DNA of 64,000 bases from Dactylis glomerata (lineage: Eukaryota > Streptophyta > Magnoliopsida > Poales > Poaceae): NCBI GenBank assembly GCA_007115705.1, contig QXEO01000882.1, forward strand, positions 82,294-146,293, written 5' to 3'. Below the pieces are notes generated by a model, which had not been told where the DNA came from, searched no databases, and worked only from the letters and a program-made list of their open reading frames with translations. Positions 1-10,470 of the stretch are shown here, piece after piece. Within the stretch, counting starts at the first letter, position 1. Every line of letters starts with the position of its first letter. The translations under genes and the position numbers were made by a program.

Positions 1-72
1 GCTGCTGTTCTACAAACCTCTGCACTTGGAGGCCCAACAAGTGTCTACAAGAATAGAAGTGCGTAGACATCA
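1..72 (+). repeat. 3' end of an Athila-type LTR (same subfamily as element G)
   Basis: These bases match the last 72 bases of the G LTRs (46870-46941 and 52289-52360) almost exactly and end in the same GACATCA. At base 73 the sequence switches abruptly into the middle of a different LTR (E1). This is the right end of an element or solo LTR that inserted into the 5' LTR of E1. The expected 5-base target copy would be GCGGT at 73-77, but its partner lies left of the window. Confidence 0.85.
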
Positions 73-637
73 GCGGTCTATGTATCTTGTTATAATGCCC
101 AGAGTAAATCTCATAGTGATCCTCTTGACATATCACGTTATCTTTATTCTATCAATTGCCCAACTGTAATTTGTTTACCCAGCATGTGTTATTTATCTTA
201 TGAAGAGACACCACTAGTGAACTGTGGACCCCGGTCCTATTTCCTTTACATTGCTATCATCTGTTTACTTTACTCGCACTATTTACTTTACTCGCATACT
301 ACTATTGCTTTCCACTCGATACGCTCATTCCTTTGTTTATACCAAACCGGTGAGATTGACAACCTCATCGTAAGTTAGGAGCAAAGTTCTTGGTTGTGTT
401 ATATGCAGGTTCCACGTTGCTCCTAATTGAAGACGTTCTAACAAGTGTCATAAACTTTGCCCTTGTTGGAGCTGTCGCGAAGCTAGCAAGCATCACCTTC
501 TGGAGTATTGGCTTTTTCCTACTGGATTGACATACCTTGGTTTTGTACTGAGAGAAAACTTGCTGCTATATTCATCAAACCTTCTCTTGGGGTTTCCTAA
601 CTGGGCGGTCATTTACATCATCAACACCACGCCACCA
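73..637 (+). repeat. E1 5' LTR, truncated
   Basis: It matches the last third of the E1 3' LTR, including the direct repeat of the motif CGCACTATTTACTTTACT near 270-295, and ends GCCACCA. Roughly 1.1 kb of the U3 side is missing because another LTR ends at base 72. Confidence 0.88.
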
Positions 638-647
638 ACAAGTTTTC

Positions 648-665
648 TCGCGCCAATGCCGGGGA
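648..665 (+). other. E1 primer binding site, degenerate
   Basis: The bases TCGCGCCAATGCCGGGGA correspond to TGGCGCCGTTGCCGGGGA, the complement of the 3' end of plant tRNA-Asp, with three changes. The position 10 bases after the LTR end fits other copies (E2, E3, G). The changes mark E1 as decayed. Confidence 0.75.
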
Positions 666-818
666 GGAAAAAGAAGACTTCTGCAAGGGGAGTTTCGCAC
701 GCCCATCCTTTACTTTGTTTTAAGTTTTGCTTTACTTTATTTTTACTTGCTTCATTTTATCAAAAACACAAAAAATTAGTTTCCTTTATAGTTGTTACTT
801 TATTACTCTTAGTTCATT

Positions 819-1412
819 ATGTTGTTCCCTAAGTACGTTTTGGAGGACCTCTCAGTATGTAGTGGTTCTATTATTGGGAAAGTAACATCGAGGAGTTATT
901 TAATCATATTAGTATGCATAAAGATGTTGAGGAAAAGTCTTTGGCTGAGCTTGCTCCTAGTTATGAAGTTGCTTCTGCTTATTTAGTTTACATGTTGGAA
1001 GCTAGGTTTGCTAGCTTTAATCCTTTTATGCAACACATGTTTCTTAAGCTTCATGATATTGAAGATCTCGAAAAGAAAGCTTTTATCTTGGAAACTTTGC
1101 GTAGAGAATTTAGAGATGTTGCCATTGAAGCTAGTAAAAGTTATTAAGCGTTTTAATAAGCTTGGCTCATATATAAAGGTTGTTAGTACAAACAATGAAG
1201 AAACCCAAATACCTATACCTAGCAAATTCTTGGGATTGTATGAAGCTTTTGAAAATAATTTTGATTGAATTTCTCCCAAAAATCTTTTTAGTTAATTGAG
1301 TGAACCAAAGCGTTATCACAAGGGGTCTTCAAAAACTTATGTGGATGAAATACAATGCCTTATTGAAAAGACTTCTGTAGTTGATCTTAATTCTTCTTTC
1401 GAAAATACTTGA
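819..1412 (+). pseudogene. E1 copy of the 197-aa Athila-chassis protein, frameshifted
   Basis: This is the same gene as the intact one in E2 (13380-13973, minus). It starts with the same ATG (819) and ends at a stop (1410-1412) just before the conserved hairpin. One A is missing near 881 relative to E2 and one A is extra near 1136, so the frame is broken twice. The middle piece, 914-1147, stays open and is clearly alignable with E2 (it includes the residues FMQHMFLKLHDIED). No known domain is recognised; the function is unknown. Conservation of the same reading frame in two elements suggests it was once translated. Confidence 0.75.
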
Positions 1413-2067
1413 TTCGCACTTTCTGCGCCTAGCTCAAAGGCGTTAAAGAAAAGCAATCTTGGGAGATAACCCATTGTTTACTTTCAGTTATTTTTCTTTT
1501 ATTTGAGTCTTGGAAGTTATTACTACTGTAATAACCTCTCCTTATCATTTTTATTTCGTTTTTGTGCCAAGAGAAGCCTCTAATTTGAGTAAGGTAAGAT
1601 TTGGGGATGTTGCTGTCATGAAACAGATTTTGGTGCTGCACCGTAAAAATTCGTGAAAATTGTAATTATATCTTTTGGACCTGATATTTCTTGTGCATAT
1701 GCCCCAGACTATATCCAAACTTTCATTAGTTTAACACTTTTTGATTTGAGCAACAGAAAAACCTCTAAAAATTCGACCTTTGTCAGCTGTTCTGTTTTGA
1801 CAGATTTCTGCCATTATTTGTGTTTGCCACTCTATCGCTTTCTTTTTAAGTTCTTTTGATTACGGAACTTTTGGGGAAGTTGCTACAGTAGTATATACTT
1901 TATCTGTGGTGGTTTTGAGTTGAAACCTGAAGCAAAAAGGGTTGATTAATTGTTATGCTTACACTAATGTTGCTAATAAAGTTGTGTTGAGTTTTGTACG
2001 AAGGAAATTTTCAAGTGTAGGGATTGGAGAATGATGAGATGAGTTGAAGAATGGACAAAAGCTCAAG

Positions 2068-2092
2068 CTTGGGGGTGCCCATGCACCCCAAG
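2068..2092 (+). other. Inverted repeat at an internal PPT-like motif (E1)
   Basis: CTTGGGG and CCCCAAG flank TGCCCATGCA with one bulged base. The left arm belongs to AAGCTTGGGGGTGC, one base different from the real polypurine tract AAGCTTGGGGATGC at 4329-4342. The same structure occurs in E2, E4 and G. Confidence 0.6.
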
Positions 2093-4320
2093 AAATATCC
2101 AAGAGGTACAAGCGTCAAATATTGGGGATGCCCCCGAGGCACCCCTTCTTCATCGGCAAAAATCGGGTCACTTTTCAATACACTATATTTTTATTGCTTC
2201 ATGCAATATGCATTTTTCTTGGAGCGTCAGTTGTTTTTATTTTTCAGTTTTGTTTAGTTTTGTTTTCTGCAATAAATGGTTGGACCCCAACAAATTTCTT
2301 TTGGAGAAGTTGCCTTGCTTTTCATTTGCCAAGAACACTCAATTTTTCACTCTTATCGTTCAACGAGTGTTCTCTTTTTCTAGAACTGCGTTTAGCTTTC
2401 GTTTTTCGCCTTGATTTGTGTTCAGATCTTGTTATATCTTTTCATCAAGGTGTATTTTAACCTCTGGTCCATGTTGGTATTCATCAAAAGAGTTGTTTTA
2501 AAAAGGTTAGAATGGTGTTGGAAAAGAGAAAAAGTTTCATGCAAAAAAGTGGTACAAAAAGGAGCTTGTGTAGACTGCAGCCTAGGCTTTTGCATGTCAT
2601 GCTTGATGTCTTTTTGATAGTATGCTTAGTGGTTTTGCTGTAGCATGACTTGTCACAAATGACTGAGATTGCTTAATGAGCCTTTGAAAAAAACATGCGT
2701 TATTTTTATTATTTGGAAGCATTATTTTGGTTTTCTCCTTGATGCTTTATCTGGGTTGACTTAGCGCATGCTCACACATGTTAGACTCATACAAAGTCGC
2801 CAAAATCCTCTATGATCATTTAGTTTTTGACTTTTGATGCCATCTTATGCTTCTTTCAATGTTGCTTTGTCGCTCTGCATGATTATGGCCGTTATTGCTC
2901 TCTTAGTTGGTCGCTCCTAGTCTTCTGCTAGCCCTCATTTTGTACTGAGTATGAGCTCTACTCGTACATCCAACTCCTAAAAACCAAGTTGTTCCAATGT
3001 GTCCACCATACATACCTATTAGAAATTTGCTATTCCAAAGTACATTTGACTTGCTTTTATCTATCCTTCAAATTAAACTCTTTTTGGTGTTATGCGAAAA
3101 TTGGTCAGTAAAGCTCTCACGAACCTGATGGCACACTTTACTTTTCTCGCTTTAAAATTTTGACATTGTGGCTCTCTTATGTTGAGTTGTTATGCTTGCA
3201 AGTTGTAACCTGGAAATTAGCCCAGCCATGCCGTCATGGGGCAAGCTTTCAACATTGCACTATCTTTCATTTGAATTGATATCGTGATCTTTTGTTTATG
3301 GATACTCGCGATGTGAAATAAGTTGGGAATCTTGCGGAATCATGGAGTTCTTATATGTGTTAGGGAAATGCCTGGGCCGCTAATCTAAGCCATGCATCAT
3401 TCATGGTGGAAATTTACAGCATGCCCATAGTGGACATTCGACGACGCATCTCACAATAAAAAGCTATACCAATGGTAAATAAAAGAGATGTCGAGGTGTT
3501 CATTGTCTGTTTGTCTTGTCATTTTGATGTGGGCTTGTTCCATGTCATCGGGCAGGTTGTACCCCGTTGGCGGTTCTCGATGATACACATATATTTACAA
3601 TGACAAGAGCTTGCTTGGGACTCTAAGTCGAGTAGCATGAGGTTTGGGTATTCGTACTTCATGGGACACGAGATTTTCAACTTATGATTTGTCAAGCATA
3701 TGCTTCATAATTGTACTCGCATTAACTCTAACCATTCAAGATACCTATGATGGGGCAATGAGAGCTCAAAGATAGTAAGTACCATAATTTTTGAAGGTTT
3801 ATAAAACTTGCAATCACTGCTTCCCTCCGCGAAGGGCCTTTCTTTTACTTTTATGTTGAGTCACCACCTTCTATCTTTATGCACCGTCTAAGAGAGCATA
3901 GTTGTCATTCTTAGTGTAATGTGCATTGTCCCAAAGTTTTCATTGATTGATTCATGATGTTGGTTTCACTTGTTCTTAAATTATTTGTATCTAGTCGCCC
4001 TCTTAAACTTGAAGGTGTCCTATGCATTTATGTTTTGCTATTCCATGAAGGACAAGCTAAAAACTATTTGTATGTTTTTCCTTATGATTTGAACACACGT
4101 TTGACTTTTATTGTTTCATTTTCATGATCTTTTGTTTGTGTTCTTTTTCATGATAAAACAAGGTTGCTAAGTTTCTTCTATCAAGATTATATCTTTCATG
4201 CCCATGTTTTAAGTTCTTTTGATCCCAGCGCACAACGCTTACATAGATGACCAAGATTGTGTAGGTGCATGTCACCTCAAAAATTATTTCTTTGTTATCA
4301 CTTACCTACTCGAGGACGAG

Positions 4321-4342
4321 GAGGAGTTAAGCTTGGGGATGC
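4321..4342 (+). other. E1 polypurine tract
   Basis: GAGGAGTTAAGCTTGGGG followed by ATGC lies directly against the 3' LTR start TGATACG. It is the plus-strand primer site in the position expected for an LTR retrotransposon. Confidence 0.8.
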
Positions 4343-5992
4343 TGATACGCCTCAAACGTATCTATAATTTTTGATGCTCCATGCTTGTTTTCACACCATT
4401 TGCTTAGTGTTTTGTTACACTTCGTGGCATTTTTATGCATTTTCCAGAACTAACCTATTAACGAGATGCCATAGTGTCAGTTCCCTATTTTCTGCTGTTT
4501 TTGTGTTTCAGGAAAGTTACACAGGAAATATTCTCAGAATTGGACGAAACAAAAGCCAAACATCCAGAAATTTACCGAAGCTTCCAGAGAACCGAAGAGG
4601 AGAAGGAGAGGGGCCACAAGCCGACCACACAACAGGGCGGCGTGGCCCAGGCCCTGGCCGCGCCCCCTATGTGTGTGACCGCCCTGGTCCACTTCTGATG
4701 CTTCCCCTTCGCCTATAAAGACCCCCCCGATGGAAAAAAACCTAAGGACCCGATCACTTTTCCAGAAACACATCGCGATTCGCCGCTGTTATCGACCCGA
4801 GATCGGGAGGGTCCACAAGCTCTTCCCGGCACCCTGCCAGAGAGGGGAATCACCACCGGAGGTCTTCTTCATCGCCATGCTTGCCTCCGGCGCGATGAGT
4901 GAGTAGTCTACCTTGGACTATGGGTCCATAGCATTAGCTAGATGGTTGTCTTCTCCACTATGTGCTTCATGTTTAGATCTCGTGAGCTTCCCTACATGAT
5001 CGAGATCACCGTTATGTAATTCTACATGTTCTGTTTGTTGGGATCCGATGAATATTGGTGTTATGATTGAGTTGATGTGCTGAATATTATCTTATGTTAT
5101 CTCTATGTTGTTTATGATCTTGCATGCTCTCCGTTGTTAGTAGCTATCTTGGCCGAGTAGATACTAGTGACTCCAAGAGGGGGTATTTATGCTCGATAGT
5201 TGGATTCATACCTCTATTTAATCTGGGGAAGTGACAAAAACCTCTAAGGTTGTAGATGTGCTGTTGCCACTAGGGAGAAAACAACATTCTTATGTCCAAG
5301 GGCATAAGCTTTGTTTACATTACACACTTTTCTTAATGCAGTTATTTGCTGTTCGCAACTTAATACTCAAGGGGTCCTCGGATTGATTCCCCGCGAGTAG
5401 ATTATTAGTCATAGATGCAGTTGGATGGCGGTCTATGTATCTTGTTGTAATGCCCAGAGTAAATCTCATAGTGATCCTCTTGACATATCACGTTATCTTT
5501 ATTCTATCAATTGCCCAACTGTAATTTGTTTACCCAGCATGTGTTATTTATCTTATGGAGAGACACCACTAGTGAACTATGGACCCCGGTCCTATTTCCT
5601 TTACATTGCTATCACCTGTTTACTTTACTCGCACTATTTACTTTACTCGCATACTACTAATGCTTTCTACTTGATACGCTCATTCCTTTGCTTACAGCAA
5701 ACCGGTGAGATTGACAACCTTATCGTAAGTTGGGAACAAAGTTCTTGGCTGTGTTGTGTGCAGGTTCCACGTTGCTGCTAATTGAAGACGCGCTAACAAG
5801 TGTCGTAAATGGCGCCCTTGTTGGAGCTGTCGCGAAGCTAGCAAGCATCACCTTCTAGAGTATTTGCTTTTTCCTACTGGATTGACATACCTTGGTTTCG
5901 TACTAAGGGAAAACTTGCTGCTATATTCATCAAACCTTCTCTTGGGGTTTCCCAACTAGGCGGTCATTTACATCATCAACACCGCGCCACCA
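4343..5992 (+). repeat. E1 3' LTR (1650 bp)
   Basis: It starts TGATACGCCTCAAACGTATC, containing the terminal palindrome GATACG/CGTATC, and ends GCCACCA. The TATA box is at 4714-4720, with a GC-rich segment just upstream. The end is fixed by comparison with the 5' LTR/leader junction at 637/638 and with E2. Confidence 0.9.
4714..4720 (+). promoter_or_regulatory. LTR TATA box (E1 3' LTR)
   Basis: TATAAAG follows CCCCTTCGCC, in the same place as the TATA of the other Athila-type LTRs (for example TATATAA in G at 45776). Confidence 0.6.
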
Positions 5993-6840
5993 AGCCCCAT
6001 CTCGACGGCGATGTCAAGAAGCTTGTGGGAGTGTTCTGGTCATCATGGACTTCTTCTAGCTGTGGGGATCTTTGGATCGTCAAGGAGCTTCATCAGCGGT
6101 TCATCCTTCTTCTTCATCTTCAAGACGGATATGGCCATATGGGCTCGTTCGGTGATTTCCCGTTCGCATCCAACAATGTTAGGCTGGCTCTAGAAGGAGT
6201 GACAGCGGTGGCACGCCGTCGACACGTTTTGGAGGTTGAAGATGAAGGGCACCTCAAGGATTTTGATGTAATTTTCATTTTTGTTGAGGTATTTTGTACT
6301 GTTTGTTAATTCTTTTAATGCCAAAGTCGTATTCGTAAAAAAGTACAAGTGCTGAATTGATTCGTTCTTGTTAGAGAAACAACACATTGTGCTTCCTTGC
6401 CATTTATTTTTTATGAGATTATCTTTGGTTAGGATTAATTTTGCATGCAAGAACCACATGAAGATCTTGATATTCAGCGGTACCTTCATTTACAAAATAT
6501 ATTTTCATAGATATTTTGTGTACCCATTCAAGTAATAAAAATACATGCACTTAACCAAAAAGGACCTAGATTTAGTCAAATTCCAAAGAAAAACATCTTG
6601 ATATGTTGTAAGTTGGACATGCATAAGTCGGTTGACAAAATGAAGCCTTTGAGTCCATTTGTTTCAGCTAAGGTTTTATGAAAAATTATATTTAAATGCA
6701 CATGATTAAAACATCAGCCATCGAAACTTGTTTTCTATGAACAATGTTAAACACTGGTCTCCTAGCCAAGCATCTTCACAGAAACTAGTATTCTCTCTGT
6801 TCCTACTTTAAAAGTACCACGTTTAAAAAAACAATTCTTC
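5993..6840. other. Repeat debris between E1 and H
   Basis: This is the only stretch outside a recognised LTR element. 5993-6309 is moderately GC-rich and changes to AT-rich sequence resembling a transposon 3' end, but I cannot classify it. 6310-6489 is a LINE fragment on the minus strand. 6490-6788 is AT-rich with no recognised gene. 6789-6840 has a Stowaway-like start (CTCTCTGTTCCTACTTTAAA). No host gene is visible. Confidence 0.6.
6310..6489 (-). pseudogene. LINE fragment with zf-RVT domain
   Basis: The minus-strand translation from 6489 contains the residues KIFMWFLHAKLILTKDNL and then a CC...H arrangement with IQHLYFF. This is the pattern of the zinc-binding domain at the C-terminus of plant non-LTR reverse transcriptases (zf-RVT). 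Only about 60 residues remain and neither the reverse transcriptase core nor a poly(A) tail is attached, so it is a dead fragment. Past about 6310 the reading frame enters unrelated sequence. Confidence 0.7.
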
Positions 6841-7109
6841 TGTAACATCCCAGGATGTGAGGCTAAAAATAGAGAGAACACAGAAGTGTGCATTGCATTC
6901 ATGCATAGAAAATCTAGGAAATTTTCGCGCTTTTAAGTAAAACTTGTCAAAGTGATTGAAGTTTCTCTTAAGTTGGTGGAACAGAAGTAGCTCATCAACT
7001 GAAATGTGATAAACTCCAACATGACATTGTTAAAAACTATTATTCTGGTTAGAGGGGGTGTACAATAGAATTTAACCACTTAGAGAATTATCCAGTACTT
7101 CTGGGTATT
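6841..7109 (+). repeat. H 5' LTR, first part
   Basis: It begins TGTAACATCCCAGGATGTGA, which repeats at 29067. It stops at GTATT (7105-7109), the left target copy of E2, and resumes at 15842. Confidence 0.88.
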
Positions 7110-10100
7110 TGGTGGCGCGGTGATGAATAATGCCAGAGAGCTTCTTGGCGTGTAGTGCTGGCGTTTAATGGCGTGTAGTAGATAGTCCTTGTGCGTGGTG
7201 AATGACCAGTCCGTTGGGAACCCCAAGAGGAAGGTATGATGAGTATAGCAGCTAGTTTTCCCTCAGTTAAGAAACCAAGGTTTAATATCGTTCAGGAGAA
7301 AAGCAGACAGCGACGACTGAAGGTGATGCAGACTGGCTTAATAACACTCTAACAAGGGCGTCGTTTAACGATACTTGTTGACTCATCTTCAGCCAGTAGC
7401 AACGCGGAACCTGCACACAACACAACCAAGTACTTTGCTCCCAACTTGCGATGAGGTTGTCAATCTCACCGGTTTGCTCAAAACAAAGGTTATGAGCGTA
7501 TCGAGTGGAAAATAGTAGAGTATGCGAGTAAAGTAAACAGTGCGAGTAAAGTAAACAGGTGATAGCAATATGATGGAAATAGGACCGGGGTCCACAGTTC
7601 ACTAGTGGTGTCTCTCCATAAGATAAATAACACATGCTGGGTAAACAGATTACAATTGGGCAATTGATAGAATAAAGATAAACGTGATATGTCAAGAAGA
7701 TCACTATGAGATTTACTCTGGGCATTACAACAAAATACATAGACCGCCATCCAACTGCATCTATGACTAATAATCCACTCCCGGGGATATCAATCCGAAC
7801 ACCCCATGAGTATTAAGTTGCGAACAACAGATAATTGCATTAAGCAAAGTGTGTAATGTAAACAAAGCATATGCCCTTGAGCATATGAATGTTGTTTTCT
7901 CCCTAGTAGCAACAGCACATCTACAACCTTAGAGGTTTCTGTCACTCCCCCAGGTTAAATAGAGGCATGAACCCACTATCGAGCATAAATACCCCCTCTT
8001 GGAGTCACTAGCAACTACTCGGCCAAGATAGCTACTAACAACGGAGAGCATGCAAGATCATAAACAACATAGAGATAACATAAGATAATATTCAGTACAG
8101 CAACTCAATCATAAACACCAATATTCATCAGATCCCAACAAACCAAACATATAGAATTACATAACGGTGATCTCAATCATGTAGGGCAGCTCATGAGATC
8201 TAAACATGAAGCACATGGTGGAGAAGACAACCATCTAGCTACTGCTATGGACCCATAGTCCAAGGTAGACTACTCACTCATCGCTCCGGAGGCAAGCATG
8301 GCGATGAAGAAGACCTCCGGTGGCGATTCCCCTGTCCGGCAGGGTGCCGGGAAGAGCTTCTGGACCCTCCCGATCTTCGGGTCGACGGCGGCAGCGGATC
8401 GCGATGTGTTCTGGAAAAGTGATCGGGTCCTTAGGTTTTTTCTGTCAGGGGGTCTTTATAGGCGAAGGGGCGATGCCAGAGGAGGAGCCAGGCGCCCTCA
8501 CGCCAGGCTCGCGCAGCCAGGGCCCTGGCCACGCCGCCCTGGCGTGTGGAGCCCTGGTGGCCCCCCTCCTACTCTCCTTCGGATCTCTGGAAGATTCCGG
8601 GTAAAATAAGACTTCAGGAACTTGTTTCGTCCAATTCTGAGAATATTTCCTGTGTATCACTTCTAAAACACAAAAATAGCAGAAAATAGGGAACTGGCAC
8701 TGTGGCAAGTCGTTAATAGGTTAGTTCCGGAAAATGCATAAAAGTGCCACGAAGTGTAATGAAACAGCAGGCAAATGGTGTAAAAACAAGCATGGAGCAT
8801 CACAAATTATAGATACGTTGGAGACGTATCATGTAGTTGATGAAGTAAATGACCGGCCAGTTGGGAAACCCCAAGAGAAGGTTTTGATGAATATAGTAGC
8901 AAGTTTTCCCTCAGTACGAAACCAAGGTATGTCAATCCAGTAGGAAAAAGACAATACTCCAGAAGGTGATGCTTGCTAGCCTACTGACACTCCAACAAGG
9001 GCGCCGTTTATGACACTTGTTGACACGTCTTCAACTAGTAGCAACGCGGAACCTGCACACAACACAACCAAATACTTTGTCCCCAACTTACGATGAGGTT
9101 GTCAATCTCACCGGTTTGCTGTAAACAAAGGAATGAGCGTATCGAGTGGAAAGCAATAGTAGTATGCAAGTAAAGTAAATAGGTGATAGCAATATAAAGG
9201 AAATAGCACCGGGGTCCACAGTTCACTAGTGGTGTCTCTCCATAAGATAAAATAACACATGCTGGGTAAACAAATTACAGTTGGGCAATTGATAGAATAA
9301 AGACAACATGATATGTCGAGAGGATCACTATGAGATTTACTCTGGGCATTACAACAAAATACATAGACCGCCATCCAACTGCATCTATGACTAATAATCC
9401 ACTTGTGGCGAATCAATCCGAGAACTCCACAAGTATTAAGTTGTGAACAACAGATAACTGCATTAAGTAAAGTGTGTAATGTAAACAAAACATATGCCCT
9501 TGGACATATGAATGTTGTTTTCCCCCTAGTAGCAACAACACATCTACAACCTTAGAGGTTTCTGTCACTCCCCCAGATTAAATAGAGGCATGAACCCACT
9601 ATCGAGCATAAATACCCCCTCTTGGAGTCACTAGCAACTACTCGGCCAAGATAGGTACTAACAACGGAGAGCATGCAAGATCATAAACAACATAGAGATA
9701 ACATAAGATAATATTCAGCACATCAACTCAATCATAACACCAATATTCATTGGATCCCAACAAACACAACATGTAGAATTACATAACGGTGATCTCGATC
9801 ATGTAAGGCAGCTCACGAGATCTAAACATGAAGCACATGGTGGAGAAGACAACCATCTAGCTACTGCTATGGACCCATAGTCCAAGGAAGACTACTCACT
9901 CATCGCGCCAGAGGCAAGCATGGCGATGAAGAAGACCTCTGGTGGCGATTCCCCTCTCCGGCAGGGTGCCGGGAAGAGCTTCTGGACCCTCCCAATCTCG
10001 GGTCGACGACGGCGGAGGATCACGATGTGTTTCTAGGAAAGTGATTGGGTCTTTAGGTTTTTCCCGTCGGGGGGTCTTTATAGGCGAAGGGGCAGCGTCA

Positions 10101-10447
10101 GAAGTGGACGAGGGGGCCCACACAATAGGCGGGCCAGGGGCAAGCCGTGCCCCCTGGTGGTGTGGCCGCCCTGTGGCTCCTTTCCGTCTCCTCTTCGGTT
10201 ATCTGGAAGCTTCGGTAAATATCTGGATGTCTGGCTTTTCTTTTGTCTAATTCCGAGAATATTTCCCGGGTAACTTTTCTGAAACACAATAACAGCAGAA
10301 AACAGGGAACTGGCACTGTGGCATCTCATTATTAGGTTAGTTCCGGAAAATGCAAAAAAATGCCACGAAGTGTAACGAAATACTAAGCAAATGGTGTAAA
10401 AACAAGCATGGAGCATAAAAAATTATAGATAAGTTTGAGACGTATCA
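7110..10447 (-). repeat. E2 3' LTR, interrupted by a solo LTR
   Basis: Segments 7110-7155 and 8837-10447 together equal the other LTR (14158-15836). The 46 bases at 7110-7155 match 14158-14203 with few changes. Between them lies the solo LTR with its second target copy. Confidence 0.9.
7156..8831 (-). repeat. Solo LTR of a third Athila-type subfamily inside the E2 3' LTR
   Basis: It is flanked by TGTAG at 7151-7155 and 8832-8836, an exact 5-base duplication. Read on the minus strand it starts TGATACGTCTCCAACGTATC and ends CGCCAGCA. Its closest relative here is the E4 LTR (31152-32840), sharing for example TCCTTGTGCGTGGTGAATGA. No interior sequence is attached, so it is the product of LTR-LTR recombination. 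Confidence 0.9.
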
Positions 10448-10470
10448 GCATCCCCAAGCTTAACTCCTGC
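10448..10470 (-). other. E2 polypurine tract
   Basis: On the minus strand GCAGGAGTTAAGCTTGGGGA and then TGC abut the LTR start TGATACG. The 14-mer AAGCTTGGGGATGC recurs twice inside the element (12661-12674 and 12713-12726). Confidence 0.8.

Larger units (their letters stand above)
1413..4342 (+). other. E1 shared 3' noncoding region of the Athila chassis
   Basis: About 2.9 kb, alignable by eye along its length with E2 (10448-13379, reverse), E4 (32841-35772, reverse) and G (47889-50825). It contains the CGCCT/AGGCG hairpin (1426-1442), a hairpin at 2068-2092 around a PPT-like sequence, and a short hydrophobic open frame (2044-2460) that is doubtful as a gene. Stops occur in all frames and no retrotransposon enzyme is visible. 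Conservation across subfamilies suggests an RNA-level role such as packaging, but that is inference. Confidence 0.7.
73..5992 (+). mobile_element. E1: non-autonomous Athila-lineage LTR retrotransposon, 5' LTR truncated
   Basis: The order is partial 5' LTR (73-637), degenerate tRNA-Asp type PBS, a short broken gene (819-1412), about 2.9 kb without a convincing gene, polypurine tract (4321-4342) and a full 3' LTR (4343-5992). Bases 73-637 align with 5426-5992 in direct orientation, which defines the LTR pair. The interior is only 3.7 kb and contains no gag, protease, reverse transcriptase or integrase. It is close to E2 but in the opposite orientation. The left part of its 5' LTR is displaced by the insertion ending at base 72. 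AGCCC at 5993-5997 is the candidate right target copy. Confidence 0.88.

Noticed and set aside
6025..6309. 94-aa frame between E1 and H as a host gene
   Set aside because: No domain, no splice context, and it runs into an antisense LINE fragment; repeat debris is more likely.
8298..8609. Arg/Pro/Gly-rich frames over LTR promoter regions (also near 9942, 15305, 26145, 32308)
   Set aside because: They repeat in every Athila-type LTR at the GC-rich U3/R boundary on both strands; they follow from base composition, not coding.
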